Assembly (NCBI GenBank): GCA_937884235.1
Contig: CALGBT010000098.1
Location: forward strand, 1 to 15,951
Direction: 5' to 3'
DNA length: 15,951 nt
Source of the DNA: an uncultured Pseudomonadota bacterium
GTDB taxonomy: Bacteria; Myxococcota_A; UBA9042; CAIXZC01
Part shown: one piece after another, positions 1 to 7,653 of the stretch
How positions within the stretch are numbered: position 1 is the stretch's first letter
Layout of the letters: each line of letters starts with the position of its first letter
Notes under the pieces: model-generated
What the model saw: the letters and a program-made list of their open reading frames with translations, nothing else
Told to the model about the DNA's origin: nothing
The model's database searches: none
Position numbers and translations under genes: made by a program

Positions 1-2270
1 AGAAGCTTGCTATCCTGGCGACCCTGGCTTTGCTGGCCATGGCCTGCTCCCAATCGTCTGACCAGAAGGTGGTGGAGAAGGGTACCCCGGAGCCCAATGC
101 GGCAGATGGCGTTGCCACGCCTGATGGCGTCGTGCCCTGGACTTGCAACGTCGATGCTGATTGCGAGGGCACCGGGGATGGTCTCTGCCAGGAAGCTATC
201 TGCCAACTGGGCCAGTGCGTGTTGTTGGACATGGTTCAAGGCACGCCTTGCGATGGTGAGGGCTTTGGCGATTGTCAGCACGGCGAATGCCAGCCCGGTG
301 CTGAGGGTAGCACCTGTGTGGCAGTGCCCGCGGCCAACGGCACTCCCTGCGGTGATTTCTTTCTGGTCTGCCAGAACAGTGGCGGCTGTCTTGACGGCGA
401 GTGCCAGGACCCTTGCGACGACGGCAATTTGTGCACCAACGGTCAATGCACTGCCGGGGGCTGTGTCTTCACGCCCAATACGGCGAGCTGCGACGACGGC
501 GAGCCCTGCACGGCCAATGATGTCTGTGGCAACGGCATTTGTGCCGGCGAAAAGGTTTGTGACTGTTCAGAAGACGCTGATTGTGCGCACCTTGACGACG
601 ACAATCCTTGCACCGGGATTCATGAGTGCAAGGCCAACGGTACCTGCGACATTCTTGCTTCATCGGTGGTGACGTGCGAGGCGACGGGTTTTGAGCCTTG
701 CCAGACCAACGTTTGTGATGGCCAGACCGGGGAGTGTGGCCTGGTGGTTGCCGATGATGGCTTCGAATGTGACGATGCCAATGCCTGTACAGATGGTGAT
801 TTCTGCGCAGCGGGTGCCTGCTCCGGTGTCGGCGCGGTTACCTGCGAGTGGAAATGTGGCGATGGTGCTGACGAAGACGAAGACGGCATCATGGACTGCG
901 ACGATCCCGATTGCTGGGGTATCGAGGACTGTCCTCAGCCGGAATGCGGCGACGAAGTGTGCACGCTGTTGGCGGCGGAGGATTGCGCCAATTGCCCTGG
1001 GGATTGTGGTGAGTGTCCGCCGGAGTGTGGTGATGGGAAGTTGCAGTTGGCTAACGACGAGGAGTGCGACGACGGCAATCTCGAGGCTGGCGATGGCTGC
1101 AACGACACTTGCAAGGTCGAGCCGGTGCCTGCTGCACCAGGGGACCTTGTCATCACAGAGATCCAGAAGGACCCGGAGGCGGTGCTCGATGCCCAGGGGG
1201 AGTGGTTCGAAATCTTCAATAGCACGGACGCCGACATTGACATCAACGCCTGGACCATGTCTGACACGGGTACCGATGAGCACCGGATCTACGCGCAGGG
1301 CGGCGTGGTCATTCCGGCGGGCGGGTACTTCGTGCTGGGGGAAAACGCTGATGTCGAGACCAACGGCGGCGTCACGGTGGGGTATGACTATGCCGCCTTT
1401 AATCTCGCCAACCAGGAGGACGAGGTCATTCTCAAGAGTGGCGAGACGGTGGTGGACATGGTGGCCTATGATGACGGGGAGGCCTTCCCCGATGCCAAGG
1501 GTCTGGCCATGAGCCTGACCTTGTCTAAGACTACTGCCGCTGACAACGACCTTGGCGGCAACTGGTGTGATGCGCAGACGCCCTATGGCGGGGGTGACCT
1601 GGGCACGCCTGGCGCGGCCAACCCGGAGTGCCCGGCTTGCGGTGACGACGTCTGCGATGCAGACGAGAAGTGCGGCACCTGTCCTGCGGATTGCGATTGT
1701 GGAGCGGGGGCCGTTTGCCTCGACAACAACTGTGTGGACCTGACCCCCGATGGTGGGGGCTGTGGTGCACCTGAGGATTGTGCATCTGGTTTCTGCGTCG
1801 ACGGAGTTTGCTGCGAAAGTGCCTGCGATAGTCTCTGCGAAGGTTGTGCGGTCTCAGGCAACAAGGGCAACTGCATCCCCTTCTCGGCAGGCGTCGACCC
1901 GCAGGACGATTGCGGCCTCTGCGAGGTCTGCAGTGGTAATTCTTCCTGCAAGTTTGTCAACGAGGGCAAAGACCTGAAGAATGATTGCAGTGCGGAGGCC
2001 CAGCAGACATGCGGCTTCAACGGCTCATGCAACGGAGCGGGGGGGTGTGCCTGGTGGGACGACCTGACCGTTTGTGCCGCGCAGAAATGCAGTGGTGACA
2101 CGCTCACGCCGGCGCGTAGCTGTAACGGGAATGCCTCCTGCGTGGAGGTTGTCACCTCCTCCTGCTGTCCCTACAAATGCGGCGATGGTGCCTGTCTTGA
2201 AGCCTGTCTCGTGGACGCAGACTGCTGCGGCGGGTTCACCTGCGACAATACTGGTGTGTGCGTTGACTAA
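1..2270 (+). CDS. Cysteine-rich surface lipoprotein with lamin-tail domain (5' end missing)
   Basis: The start codon lies upstream of the window. The open frame enters at base 3 and reads as a hydrophobic signal (KLAILATLALLAMAC), so a TTG at 30 is not the true start. C at 45-47 is the probable lipidated Cys (lipobox-like A-M-A-C). The mature part has about 90 Cys. Numbered from the TTG, residues about 15-330 hold irregular Cys-rich repeats, including a CGDGADEDEDG...DCDDPDC segment typical of myxobacterial secreted proteins. Residues about 332-362 match the myxobacterial disulfide repeat (CGDG...EECDDGN...DGCNDTC). Residues about 371-500 are Cys-free and resemble a lamin-tail domain (VITEIQKDP, EWFEIFN, GGYFVLG, VDMVAYDDG). 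Residues about 515-746 are again Cys-rich with the DCASGFCVDGVCC pattern. Such proteins are presumed surface-exposed and disulfide-bonded; the exact role is unknown. The TAA stop overlaps the convergent neighbour by 4 nt. Confidence 0.85.
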   Translation, partial: KLAILATLALLAMACSQSSDQKVVEKGTPEPNAADGVATPDGVVPWTCNVDADCEGTGDGLCQEAICQLGQCVLLDMVQGTPCDGEGFGDCQHGECQPGAEGSTCVAVPAANGTPCGDFFLVCQNSGGCLDGECQDPCDDGNLCTNGQCTAGGCVFTPNTASCDDGEPCTANDVCGNGICAGEKVCDCSEDADCAHLDDDNPCTGIHECKANGTCDILASSVVTCEATGFEPCQTNVCDGQTGECGLVVADDGFECDDANACTDGDFCAAGACSGVGAVTCEWKCGDGADEDEDGIMDCDDPDCWGIEDCPQPECGDEVCTLLAAEDCANCPGDCGECPPECGDGKLQLANDEECDDGNLEAGDGCNDTCKVEPVPAAPGDLVITEIQKDPEAVLDAQGEWFEIFNSTDADIDINAWTMSDTGTDEHRIYAQGGVVIPAGGYFVLGENADVETNGGVTVGYDYAAFNLANQEDEVILKSGETVVDMVAYDDGEAFPDAKGLAMSLTLSKTTAADNDLGGNWCDAQTPYGGGDLGTPGAANPECPACGDDVCDADEKCGTCPADCDCGAGAVCLDNNCVDLTPDGGGCGAPEDCASGFCVDGVCCESACDSLCEGCAVSGNKGNCIPFSAGVDPQDDCGLCEVCSGNSSCKFVNEGKDLKNDCSAEAQQTCGFNGSCNGAGGCAWWDDLTVCAAQKCSGDTLTPARSCNGNASCVEVVTSSCCPYKCGDGACLEACLVDADCCGGFTCDNTGVCVD

Positions 2271-2809
2271 GGCGGGCAACTGGCAACCACGTCACTCCCC
2301 TGTAATCCCTTGATTCTGGTCGGGCCGATTCCTTTCACTCGGGCAACGTCGTCGATGGTGCAGTAGGGACCGTTGGCGTCACGGTCGGTGACGATTGCCG
2401 CTGCCAATTTTGGGCCGATCCCCGGCAGGACTGTGAGATCCGTGGCGATTGCTGAGTTGATGTCCAGAGGCAACTCAAGGGAGGCCAGGACAGTTGGCGA
2501 CAGGCTGGAGAGCCGCTGGTCGATAAGGCAAGTGGCCGTAAGGACCAGTCGCAGGGGGGCTTCCGTGTTGGCGGCGCTGCGTACCGCAGCTTCACAGTCC
2601 TCGTGGGCAAGGCGTTCCAGCAGTGCGGCCAGTTGGTCGTCGCCGCACCAGAGGGCGCTGCCGTTGGTGGTGACAATCTCCACGGGGGCGGCACATTGGA
2701 GTTTCTCGATGTCCGGGTGGGAAGGTCGATTCCACCACCATGCCAGGGCGACCACCAGCGCCACCACAAGAAGTGCGGCGGCGATTTCAGCCAGCAGCCG
2801 GCGACTCAA
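2267..2809 (-). CDS. Membrane-anchored ComEA-like helix-hairpin-helix protein
   Basis: A 180-residue protein from a TTG at 2809. That TTG overlaps the TGA stop of the upstream ACT gene as TTGA, the classic translational-coupling arrangement. A TTG at 2845 is possible but would overlap by 40 nt. Residues about 7-27 form one transmembrane segment after an Arg-rich start. Residues about 30-112 are an unrecognised linker domain. Residues about 113-170 carry a double helix-hairpin-helix like ComEA (LPGIGPKLAAAIV, then VKGIGPTRIKGLQG), a fold that binds DNA non-specifically. Six Cys lie outside the membrane segment, which suits disulfides in the periplasm. In ComEA the same topology binds incoming DNA during transformation. 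Whether this protein serves competence or something else cannot be told from here; no com genes are nearby. Its TAG stop overlaps the neighbouring TAA tail to tail. Confidence 0.8.
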   Translation of the reverse strand: MSRRLLAEIAAALLVVALVVALAWWWNRPSHPDIEKLQCAAPVEIVTTNGSALWCGDDQLAALLERLAHEDCEAAVRSAANTEAPLRLVLTATCLIDQRLSSLSPTVLASLELPLDINSAIATDLTVLPGIGPKLAAAIVTDRDANGPYCTIDDVARVKGIGPTRIKGLQGSDVVASCPP

Positions 2810-3300
2810 CCGAGCTTCTCTATGGTCAGGCCGAAGCGTTCGCAAAGAAGGCTGGCGGCCCGGTCAAGGTTGGTATCTTCAATTATGCATGAGAGGGCAT
2901 CGGCGGTGGCGTTGATGGCGAGGATGTTGATGCGCTCGTCAGCAAGTACCGAGAAGAACTCCCCGGCGAGTCCCACGGAGTTTTCCAGAACCTCCTTGCC
3001 GATAACGGAGAAGCGGGCGATGTGCTCATCGTGCATGACGCCGATGGCCCCGAGTTTCTCCACCATCTTCCGTGTTTCGTCCAGGGCGCCCTCAAGGTGC
3101 TTCTTGCGGACGGTGAAGGTAATGCTGGCGGAGCCGGCATCGGGGGCGTTCTGGATAATTCCAGTAATGGGAATTGAGCGGGTTGCGAAGGCGCGAAACA
3201 ACTCGGCCCCCGAGCCGGGAACATCGGGAACCCCGATGAGTGTGAGCATGGACTCGGTGCGGTGGATCCGCAGGGAGTTGAGGGGGGTGTTGGTCGGCAT
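2806..3300 (-). CDS. Stand-alone tandem ACT-domain protein, aspartokinase regulatory-type
   Basis: A 164-residue cytosolic protein made of two ACT domains and little else. ACT1 spans about residues 18-85 (LIGVPDVPG, ITGIIQN, SITFTV) and ACT2 about 96-160 (FSVIGKEV, VGLAGEFFSVLADERINI, LLCERFGL). These strings resemble the C-terminal regulatory half of aspartokinase, which binds Lys or Thr for feedback control. No kinase domain is present, and the ATG at 3300 has a strong AGGAGG five bases upstream, so this is a complete gene and not a 3' fragment. By inference it could act as a separate regulatory subunit, like the beta subunit made from an internal start in Bacillus LysC, or as an independent amino-acid sensor. 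It is first in an operon with the helix-hairpin-helix gene and has its own TTGACA promoter. Confidence 0.85.
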   Translation of the reverse strand: MPTNTPLNSLRIHRTESMLTLIGVPDVPGSGAELFRAFATRSIPITGIIQNAPDAGSASITFTVRKKHLEGALDETRKMVEKLGAIGVMHDEHIARFSVIGKEVLENSVGLAGEFFSVLADERINILAINATADALSCIIEDTNLDRAASLLCERFGLTIEKLG

Positions 3301-3311
3301 AAGTACCTCCT
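3301..3311 (-). promoter_or_regulatory. Ribosome binding site deciding the ACT-gene start
   Basis: On the minus strand AGGAGG lies five bases before the ATG at 3300. This fixes the start there and excludes an in-frame upstream ATG at 3387, which would lie upstream of the promoter itself. Confidence 0.8.
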
Positions 3312-3323
3312 GAATTCCCAATG

Positions 3324-3353
3324 ACCGTACACAGCGAGGGATCCCTGTGTCAA
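3324..3353 (-). promoter_or_regulatory. Sigma70-type promoter for the ACT/HHH operon
   Basis: Minus strand: perfect -35 TTGACA (3353-3348), 18 bp spacer, -10 TACGGT (3329-3324). Transcription would start near 3317, leaving a leader of about 17 nt that contains the AGGAGG site. Confidence 0.6.
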
Positions 3354-3360
3354 CAGTTCC

Positions 3361-3388
3361 TTGTTTCGCGCGGTCAACTGAGTACAAT
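3361..3388 (+). promoter_or_regulatory. Sigma70-type promoter for the TULIP-like lipoprotein gene
   Basis: -35 TTGTTT (3361-3366), 16 bp spacer, -10 TACAAT (3383-3388). The start would fall near 3395, with a leader of about 27 nt carrying AGGGGG (3408-3413). Its -35 lies 7 bp from the -35 of the divergent ACT promoter, so the two polymerase sites are back to back. Confidence 0.45.
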
Positions 3389-3421
3389 CGTCAGCGGACA
3401 CGCGACTAGGGGGAAGCTACG

Positions 3422-6400
3422 ATGGTGCGAAGAATCTCGATTTACACGTTCATCCTGGGAGTTCTGCTGGCCCTCGGCGGTTGCGGTGATGCCGGGGCTA
3501 CTGTCGACTTGGAGAACGTTGTCGTCGATACTGTGGTCGATACCAATTTCCTCAATGCGGGTATGAGCTTCCAGGTTTCCTGTCTCGTCGCTGACCTTGA
3601 TGGAAGGGAGGTCAAGGCTGATACGGCGTTCACGGTGGTGCCCGGCAAAGGGGTTGTCGTGGACCATGCCGAGGTGACTCCGAGCAATCCGGGCGAGTAT
3701 GTGGTGACGTGCATGTTGCCAGATGGCTCAGTTCCAGACGAGACCCCGGAAACGGTTATCGTCACCAAGAAGAACATTGCCAAGGTGGAGACCACCCTCG
3801 ATTCCAATGAAGTAATTGGCGGCAAAGAGGTTGGTGCGACCTGTACGGTCCTCACCGATAAGGATGTGGAGGTAGCTTGGCCGACGCAGCTGGTGGTCGT
3901 CCCGGAAGGTGGCATCACGGTCACCGGCCACACCCTGCACGCCGACTTGGTGGGTGACTACGAAGTAGCCTGCCAGGCGGTGGACCTGCCCATCATCGAT
4001 ACCACACCGGAGCCTCTCAAGGTGATTGCCGGTGACCCTGTCCTGGTGCGAGCGACCATCAAGGAAGAGGAAGTGGAGGCAGGCACGGAAGTCACGGTTT
4101 TTTGTACCGTCGAGGATGAATACGGCAACGTTCTGGATCTCGCTTCGGTGGCAGATCCGCAGGACGGGATCGATGCTGATGGCACAACCATCACGCCGTA
4201 CAAGGCTGGCGAATATGACGTTACCTGTTCCCCCGTTGATGGGTTGGGGGAGCTCGAGCAGATCTCCGATCATCTGGTGGTGGTGGCGGGCCCCATGGCG
4301 ACGCTGGTGCTAACGCCCAAGCCCAAGAAGAACGCTTACAAGGTCGGGGATCAGGTAGCCATTCTCGCGCAAGCGGGTGATGCCCTTGGCAATCCCATTG
4401 AGGGTGACGTGGACGTAGAGATTACCGCCCCCGAAGGGATCAAGATCGTGGGTGAAAAATATGAGTTCCTGGAGGAGGGCATTTTCACCTTCAAGGGCTT
4501 CCTCGTTGGTTTTCCCGCGATTACTGGCCAGCTATCCCTCGTCTGCGATGAGAACGGGCCGGAGATTGTGCTCTTCACGCCGGAGCGCGCAGCCACCCTG
4601 GACGGCGATACCATGGTCGACGTTGAGGGCAATGTCGTGGACCTCTTCAGTGAAGAAATTGACCTGGAAATCAACGGCAAGAGTGTGCCGGTGGACAAGG
4701 ACGGCAACTTCTTCCACGTGGTGGAAGGGGCTCATGGCATGAACATCCTCACTGTCACCGCGGTGGACGGTTTCGGTAATGACTCCAAGATTGTGCAGTC
4801 CTTCTACCACTCCACGGACTATGTGGATTTCAGTACGGAGAACGTTGAAGACGTCCTCTTGGAGCAGTCGCTGATTCTCTTTCTCGGGCAGAACTTCCTG
4901 GATGATGGAGACCACGACAAGACCAAGATCGATGACATTGCAACGCTGGTTGAGATCCTCCTGGATTCCCTCGACCTGGCGGCCATTGTGCCGCCTGATG
5001 TCCCGGTGCTGGAACAGGATTTGCCTGGGCTCATCAACGTTCCGCTGCTCAATCAGCTGGGCTTTGAGTTGAAGCTGGTCGGCGGTCTGGAGATTGCGCT
5101 TTACATCGAGGACGTTTCCTTTGCTAAGCCCTTTGTGGCGATTAATACCCGGGATGGCGGCATCGACCTGCTCATCAGCTTCAGCGGTCCGGCCGAGGAC
5201 CCTGGGATTTACTTCCAGCTCTTCATTGAGTTGGCCTTCAACCTGACTGTAGAGTCATCTTTTGGTGGCAATGATCTGCTGGCAGTAGGAATTGCCCCCG
5301 GGGTGGCATTGCAGTCGTCCTTCGGCCTCGAGACGTTGCTGGTGGAGGCCAGTCTGGACATCAACAAGAACGTCGGCGAGGAGCTTGACATCAAGGTTGC
5401 AGACTTCAACATCGTGCCGGCGGGCTTCAACATTGAGCTGATCAAGGAAGATACTGCCCTCATTCTGGGGCCGATCAACGTCAACGGGCAGGGGGTCATT
5501 GATCTGGGTGCGGTGAATCTGGGGCAACTCGGCTTCGTGCAGACCATCAACGATTTCCTGGCCAACAACCTCATCGACCCGATGCTCGACTTCATCGTTC
5601 CGGCGGTGCTCGACCTGGTTGAGCCGCTGGTGGAAGACCAGGTCACCAAGTTGCTGGGGGATCTGCTCAATCAGTTCGAAATCACGCTGCCGATTCCGTT
5701 GCCGCAGTTGCCTGGGGCGGACAAGGCGGTGGAAATCTCCTTCAAAACACGTTTCTCTTCGGCGGTTTTCACTGAGAATGGCGGCGAGCTGGGCCTGGGG
5801 GCCGGTTTCTGGGCTCCCAAGGGTGTTGACCGGGATGTGCTGGGGAGCTTGCTGCGGGCCGGGTGCGGCAGCGGCACTGTCGGCTGGCCGACATTTGATA
5901 CTGCCGAGAAGTTCATGTTTGCTGCAGCCCTCGATATGGTCAACGAGTTGCTCTATGCCATGTGGTGGGGTGGTGGGCTCAAATTGAGTTTGGACGAAAG
6001 CGTTCTCGGGGGGATTTCCATCGATCAGTTCGGCATCACCGACCTGGCGGTTGCCACCGACTTCTTCCTGCCGCCGATTCTTGACGACTGCACGGCCAAG
6101 GGGATGGTGGAGTTGCAGTTGGGAGATCTACTGCTTATTCCCTCCTTCAAGGTGATGGGCGCACCGGTGACCATTTCGCTCTACGTCAGCGCCGCCCTGG
6201 ATGCTGTCATCTTTGGTGATGGCAACGAGATCGGGCTCCAGATAAACGGAGTTACGGACATCGGCACGCAGATTGTTTCCATAGAAGGTGACTTGGGTCC
6301 GCTGGCGGGCATGTTCGATATTGAACAGCTGGTGGAGGGGATCCTGGTACCCATGATCGTTGAGCAGGTGAGTAACCTTTCCCTGGGCAGCTTCCCCATT

Positions 6401-6520
6401 CCCGAGATTGACCTGTCGGGTATCGTTCCAGGCATCCCGCCGGGAACCTCCCTTTCGCTGGGCAATCTGGTCATCGAGATGTCCAAGGGTTATCTGGTGT
6501 TTGGCGGCGAGTTGCTCTGA
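3422..6520 (+). CDS. Large lipoprotein: Ig-like repeats plus BPI/LBP-like (TULIP) lipid-binding module
   Basis: A 1032-residue protein; the ATG at 3422 follows AGGGGGAAG. The lipoprotein signal has lipobox L18-G-G-C21. Residues about 30-290 hold three Ig-like repeats, each with one Cys pair in the same places (near 54/95, 142/183, 228/268). Residues about 290-372 are a similar unit without Cys. Residues about 378-465 resemble an Ig-like/glucodextranase-B type domain (DGFGNDSK). Residues about 480-1032 have the look of the eukaryotic BPI/LBP/CETP family: long amphipathic strands, a helix-rich stretch at about 709-755, a segment DMVNELLYAMWWGGGLKL at 838-855 like the start of the BPI C-barrel, FPIP at 991-994 and a C-terminal GYLVFGGELL like the BPI ending (FPLP ... 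FLLFGADV). Such TULIP barrels bind phospholipid or other lipid in a hydrophobic groove. By inference this is a membrane-tethered lipid-binding or lipid-transfer protein. The family call rests on pattern similarity alone. Confidence 0.8.
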   Translation: MVRRISIYTFILGVLLALGGCGDAGATVDLENVVVDTVVDTNFLNAGMSFQVSCLVADLDGREVKADTAFTVVPGKGVVVDHAEVTPSNPGEYVVTCMLPDGSVPDETPETVIVTKKNIAKVETTLDSNEVIGGKEVGATCTVLTDKDVEVAWPTQLVVVPEGGITVTGHTLHADLVGDYEVACQAVDLPIIDTTPEPLKVIAGDPVLVRATIKEEEVEAGTEVTVFCTVEDEYGNVLDLASVADPQDGIDADGTTITPYKAGEYDVTCSPVDGLGELEQISDHLVVVAGPMATLVLTPKPKKNAYKVGDQVAILAQAGDALGNPIEGDVDVEITAPEGIKIVGEKYEFLEEGIFTFKGFLVGFPAITGQLSLVCDENGPEIVLFTPERAATLDGDTMVDVEGNVVDLFSEEIDLEINGKSVPVDKDGNFFHVVEGAHGMNILTVTAVDGFGNDSKIVQSFYHSTDYVDFSTENVEDVLLEQSLILFLGQNFLDDGDHDKTKIDDIATLVEILLDSLDLAAIVPPDVPVLEQDLPGLINVPLLNQLGFELKLVGGLEIALYIEDVSFAKPFVAINTRDGGIDLLISFSGPAEDPGIYFQLFIELAFNLTVESSFGGNDLLAVGIAPGVALQSSFGLETLLVEASLDINKNVGEELDIKVADFNIVPAGFNIELIKEDTALILGPINVNGQGVIDLGAVNLGQLGFVQTINDFLANNLIDPMLDFIVPAVLDLVEPLVEDQVTKLLGDLLNQFEITLPIPLPQLPGADKAVEISFKTRFSSAVFTENGGELGLGAGFWAPKGVDRDVLGSLLRAGCGSGTVGWPTFDTAEKFMFAAALDMVNELLYAMWWGGGLKLSLDESVLGGISIDQFGITDLAVATDFFLPPILDDCTAKGMVELQLGDLLLIPSFKVMGAPVTISLYVSAALDAVIFGDGNEIGLQINGVTDIGTQIVSIEGDLGPLAGMFDIEQLVEGILVPMIVEQVSNLSLGSFPIPEIDLSGIVPGIPPGTSLSLGNLVIEMSKGYLVFGGELL

Positions 6521-6545
6521 ATCTGCCCTGGTTGTGCCTTTCTTC

Positions 6546-7541
6546 TCAGTCCAGAAAAACTGACAGAGCGGTGTAGGCCTCGGCCTTGCGACTGGCCATC
6601 TTCTGGACGGCCTTCTGGAGGGTCGGCCGCAGCGCCTGTTCTTCTGCCAGCAAGCTGTCGAAGGCGCGGTCGTAGTGGGCTTTGATAGCTGTCAGCCCTG
6701 CCTGCGGCGGGTCGTTGCCTCCGGGCGCGGCGCAGGCCTGCTCAAGATAGCCGCGGCCTTGCTGCTGACGGCCGGCGGGGATCTTGCGGAAGTCGGAGTG
6801 GCAGTATTCTTCGGACTCGGTGGTGAGGTCGATGGCAGTGCAGAGTCTGGCGATGTAGCGGGCTGCCTGGGTGGGGCAGACCCGGCCGATGACGGTCAGG
6901 ACCACGTTCTGCCAGTTGGCTTCGGGGCCTTGGTCGCGGTCGAGGGTTTCGGCGATGAGATCGCGAACTGCTGACAGGTTGTCCAGATAGGCCAACTCGG
7001 GAAAGGCCGCCACTGCGTCTCGGCCTTTGAAGTAGTCTGCTTTGGAACGAAAGAGGATGCCTTGCAGGCCCATGGTGTAGAGGGCCAACGCCTCAGCCTG
7101 GCGCTGGGCCTCCGGTGAGCTACCGGATTCTCTGGCCACCAGCCGGAACTCCTCCAACAATGCCTGGGCCAGAATCTGGTAGTTTCGCGGGTGGGTGAGG
7201 TCACCGTCTAACTGGAGGCCCAGGGCTGTCTTGAGTTGCTCGGTGAGTTCCTGGCTGCCCGTAAGCTGTGCAGCCAGCATCAATTCGAGGAGAGCTCGAG
7301 CTCGGGTCAACCTGGCCCCCATGACTGTGGCTTTGTCGTCGGTCTGGTCCGGGAGCGTGGCAAGAATCGCCAGGCAACGGTCGAATTCCTGCCCAAAGTC
7401 GGCCTGGGTCAACTGCTGGCGCGCTTTCGCCAGCAGATCGGCTGCTCCTGGAGGGTCATCTTTGGCACATCCGAAACTGCTTGCTAGGGTTATTGCGAGA
7501 AGCACTCTGGCAATGGGTCGGGAATAGCAAAAAAGGGGCAT
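6546..7541 (-). CDS. Lipoprotein of unknown function, mostly helical
   Basis: A 331-residue protein; the ATG at 7541 has GGGAGGT eight bases upstream. Residues 1-25 form a signal with a non-ideal lipobox (S22-F-G-C25), so lipid attachment is likely but not certain. The mature protein is rich in Ala, Leu, Gln and Arg and appears to be almost wholly alpha-helical, with heptad- or TPR-like stretches at about 31-130 (ADLLAKARQQL, ARLTRARALLELMLAAQL). Four further Cys lie in the last third (RVCP, RLCT, EYCH, EQACAA), which could pair in the periplasm. I do not recognise the family. It is convergent with the TULIP-like gene (25 bp gap, no terminator hairpin seen) and divergent from pal across a 243 bp regulatory region. 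Confidence 0.8.
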   Translation of the reverse strand: MPLFCYSRPIARVLLAITLASSFGCAKDDPPGAADLLAKARQQLTQADFGQEFDRCLAILATLPDQTDDKATVMGARLTRARALLELMLAAQLTGSQELTEQLKTALGLQLDGDLTHPRNYQILAQALLEEFRLVARESGSSPEAQRQAEALALYTMGLQGILFRSKADYFKGRDAVAAFPELAYLDNLSAVRDLIAETLDRDQGPEANWQNVVLTVIGRVCPTQAARYIARLCTAIDLTTESEEYCHSDFRKIPAGRQQQGRGYLEQACAAPGGNDPPQAGLTAIKAHYDRAFDSLLAEEQALRPTLQKAVQKMASRKAEAYTALSVFLD

Positions 7542-7587
7542 GGTGATGGACCTCCCGGAACTCGTAATTACGGCTGATGTGGCCCTC

Positions 7588-7617
7588 TTCGTACCATGGT
7601 GGACCGGTCGCTGTCCA
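7588..7617 (-). promoter_or_regulatory. Weak candidate promoter for the unknown lipoprotein
   Basis: Minus strand: TGGACA (7617-7612, five of six matches to the -35 consensus), 18 bp spacer, TACGAA (7593-7588). The -10 is poor. It would give a leader of about 40 nt before the ATG at 7541. Confidence 0.28.
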
Positions 7618-7618
7618 C
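7599..7618. repeat. Inverted repeat GTGGAC-N8-GTCCAC
   Basis: A 6 bp inverted repeat (7599-7604 and 7613-7618). Inside it lies a self-complementary GACCGGTC (7602-7609). It overlaps the candidate -35 of the minus-strand lipoprotein gene, so it could be an operator; this is inference only. Confidence 0.4.
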
Positions 7619-7653
7619 TCCCTCGCGGGGGTCGGCTACACTCACGTTTTTCA

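Noticed and set aside
660..1283. Long minus-strand open frame of 207 codons
   Set aside because: It lies wholly opposite the Cys-rich lipoprotein; the composition is that of a shadow frame, and no ribosome site or signal is seen.
2603..3313. Plus-strand open frame of 236 codons
   Set aside because: It runs opposite the ACT and HHH genes, both of which have clear families and starts.
6521..6545. Bidirectional terminator between the convergent genes
   Set aside because: The 25 bp hold a pyrimidine-rich stretch but no stem-loop.
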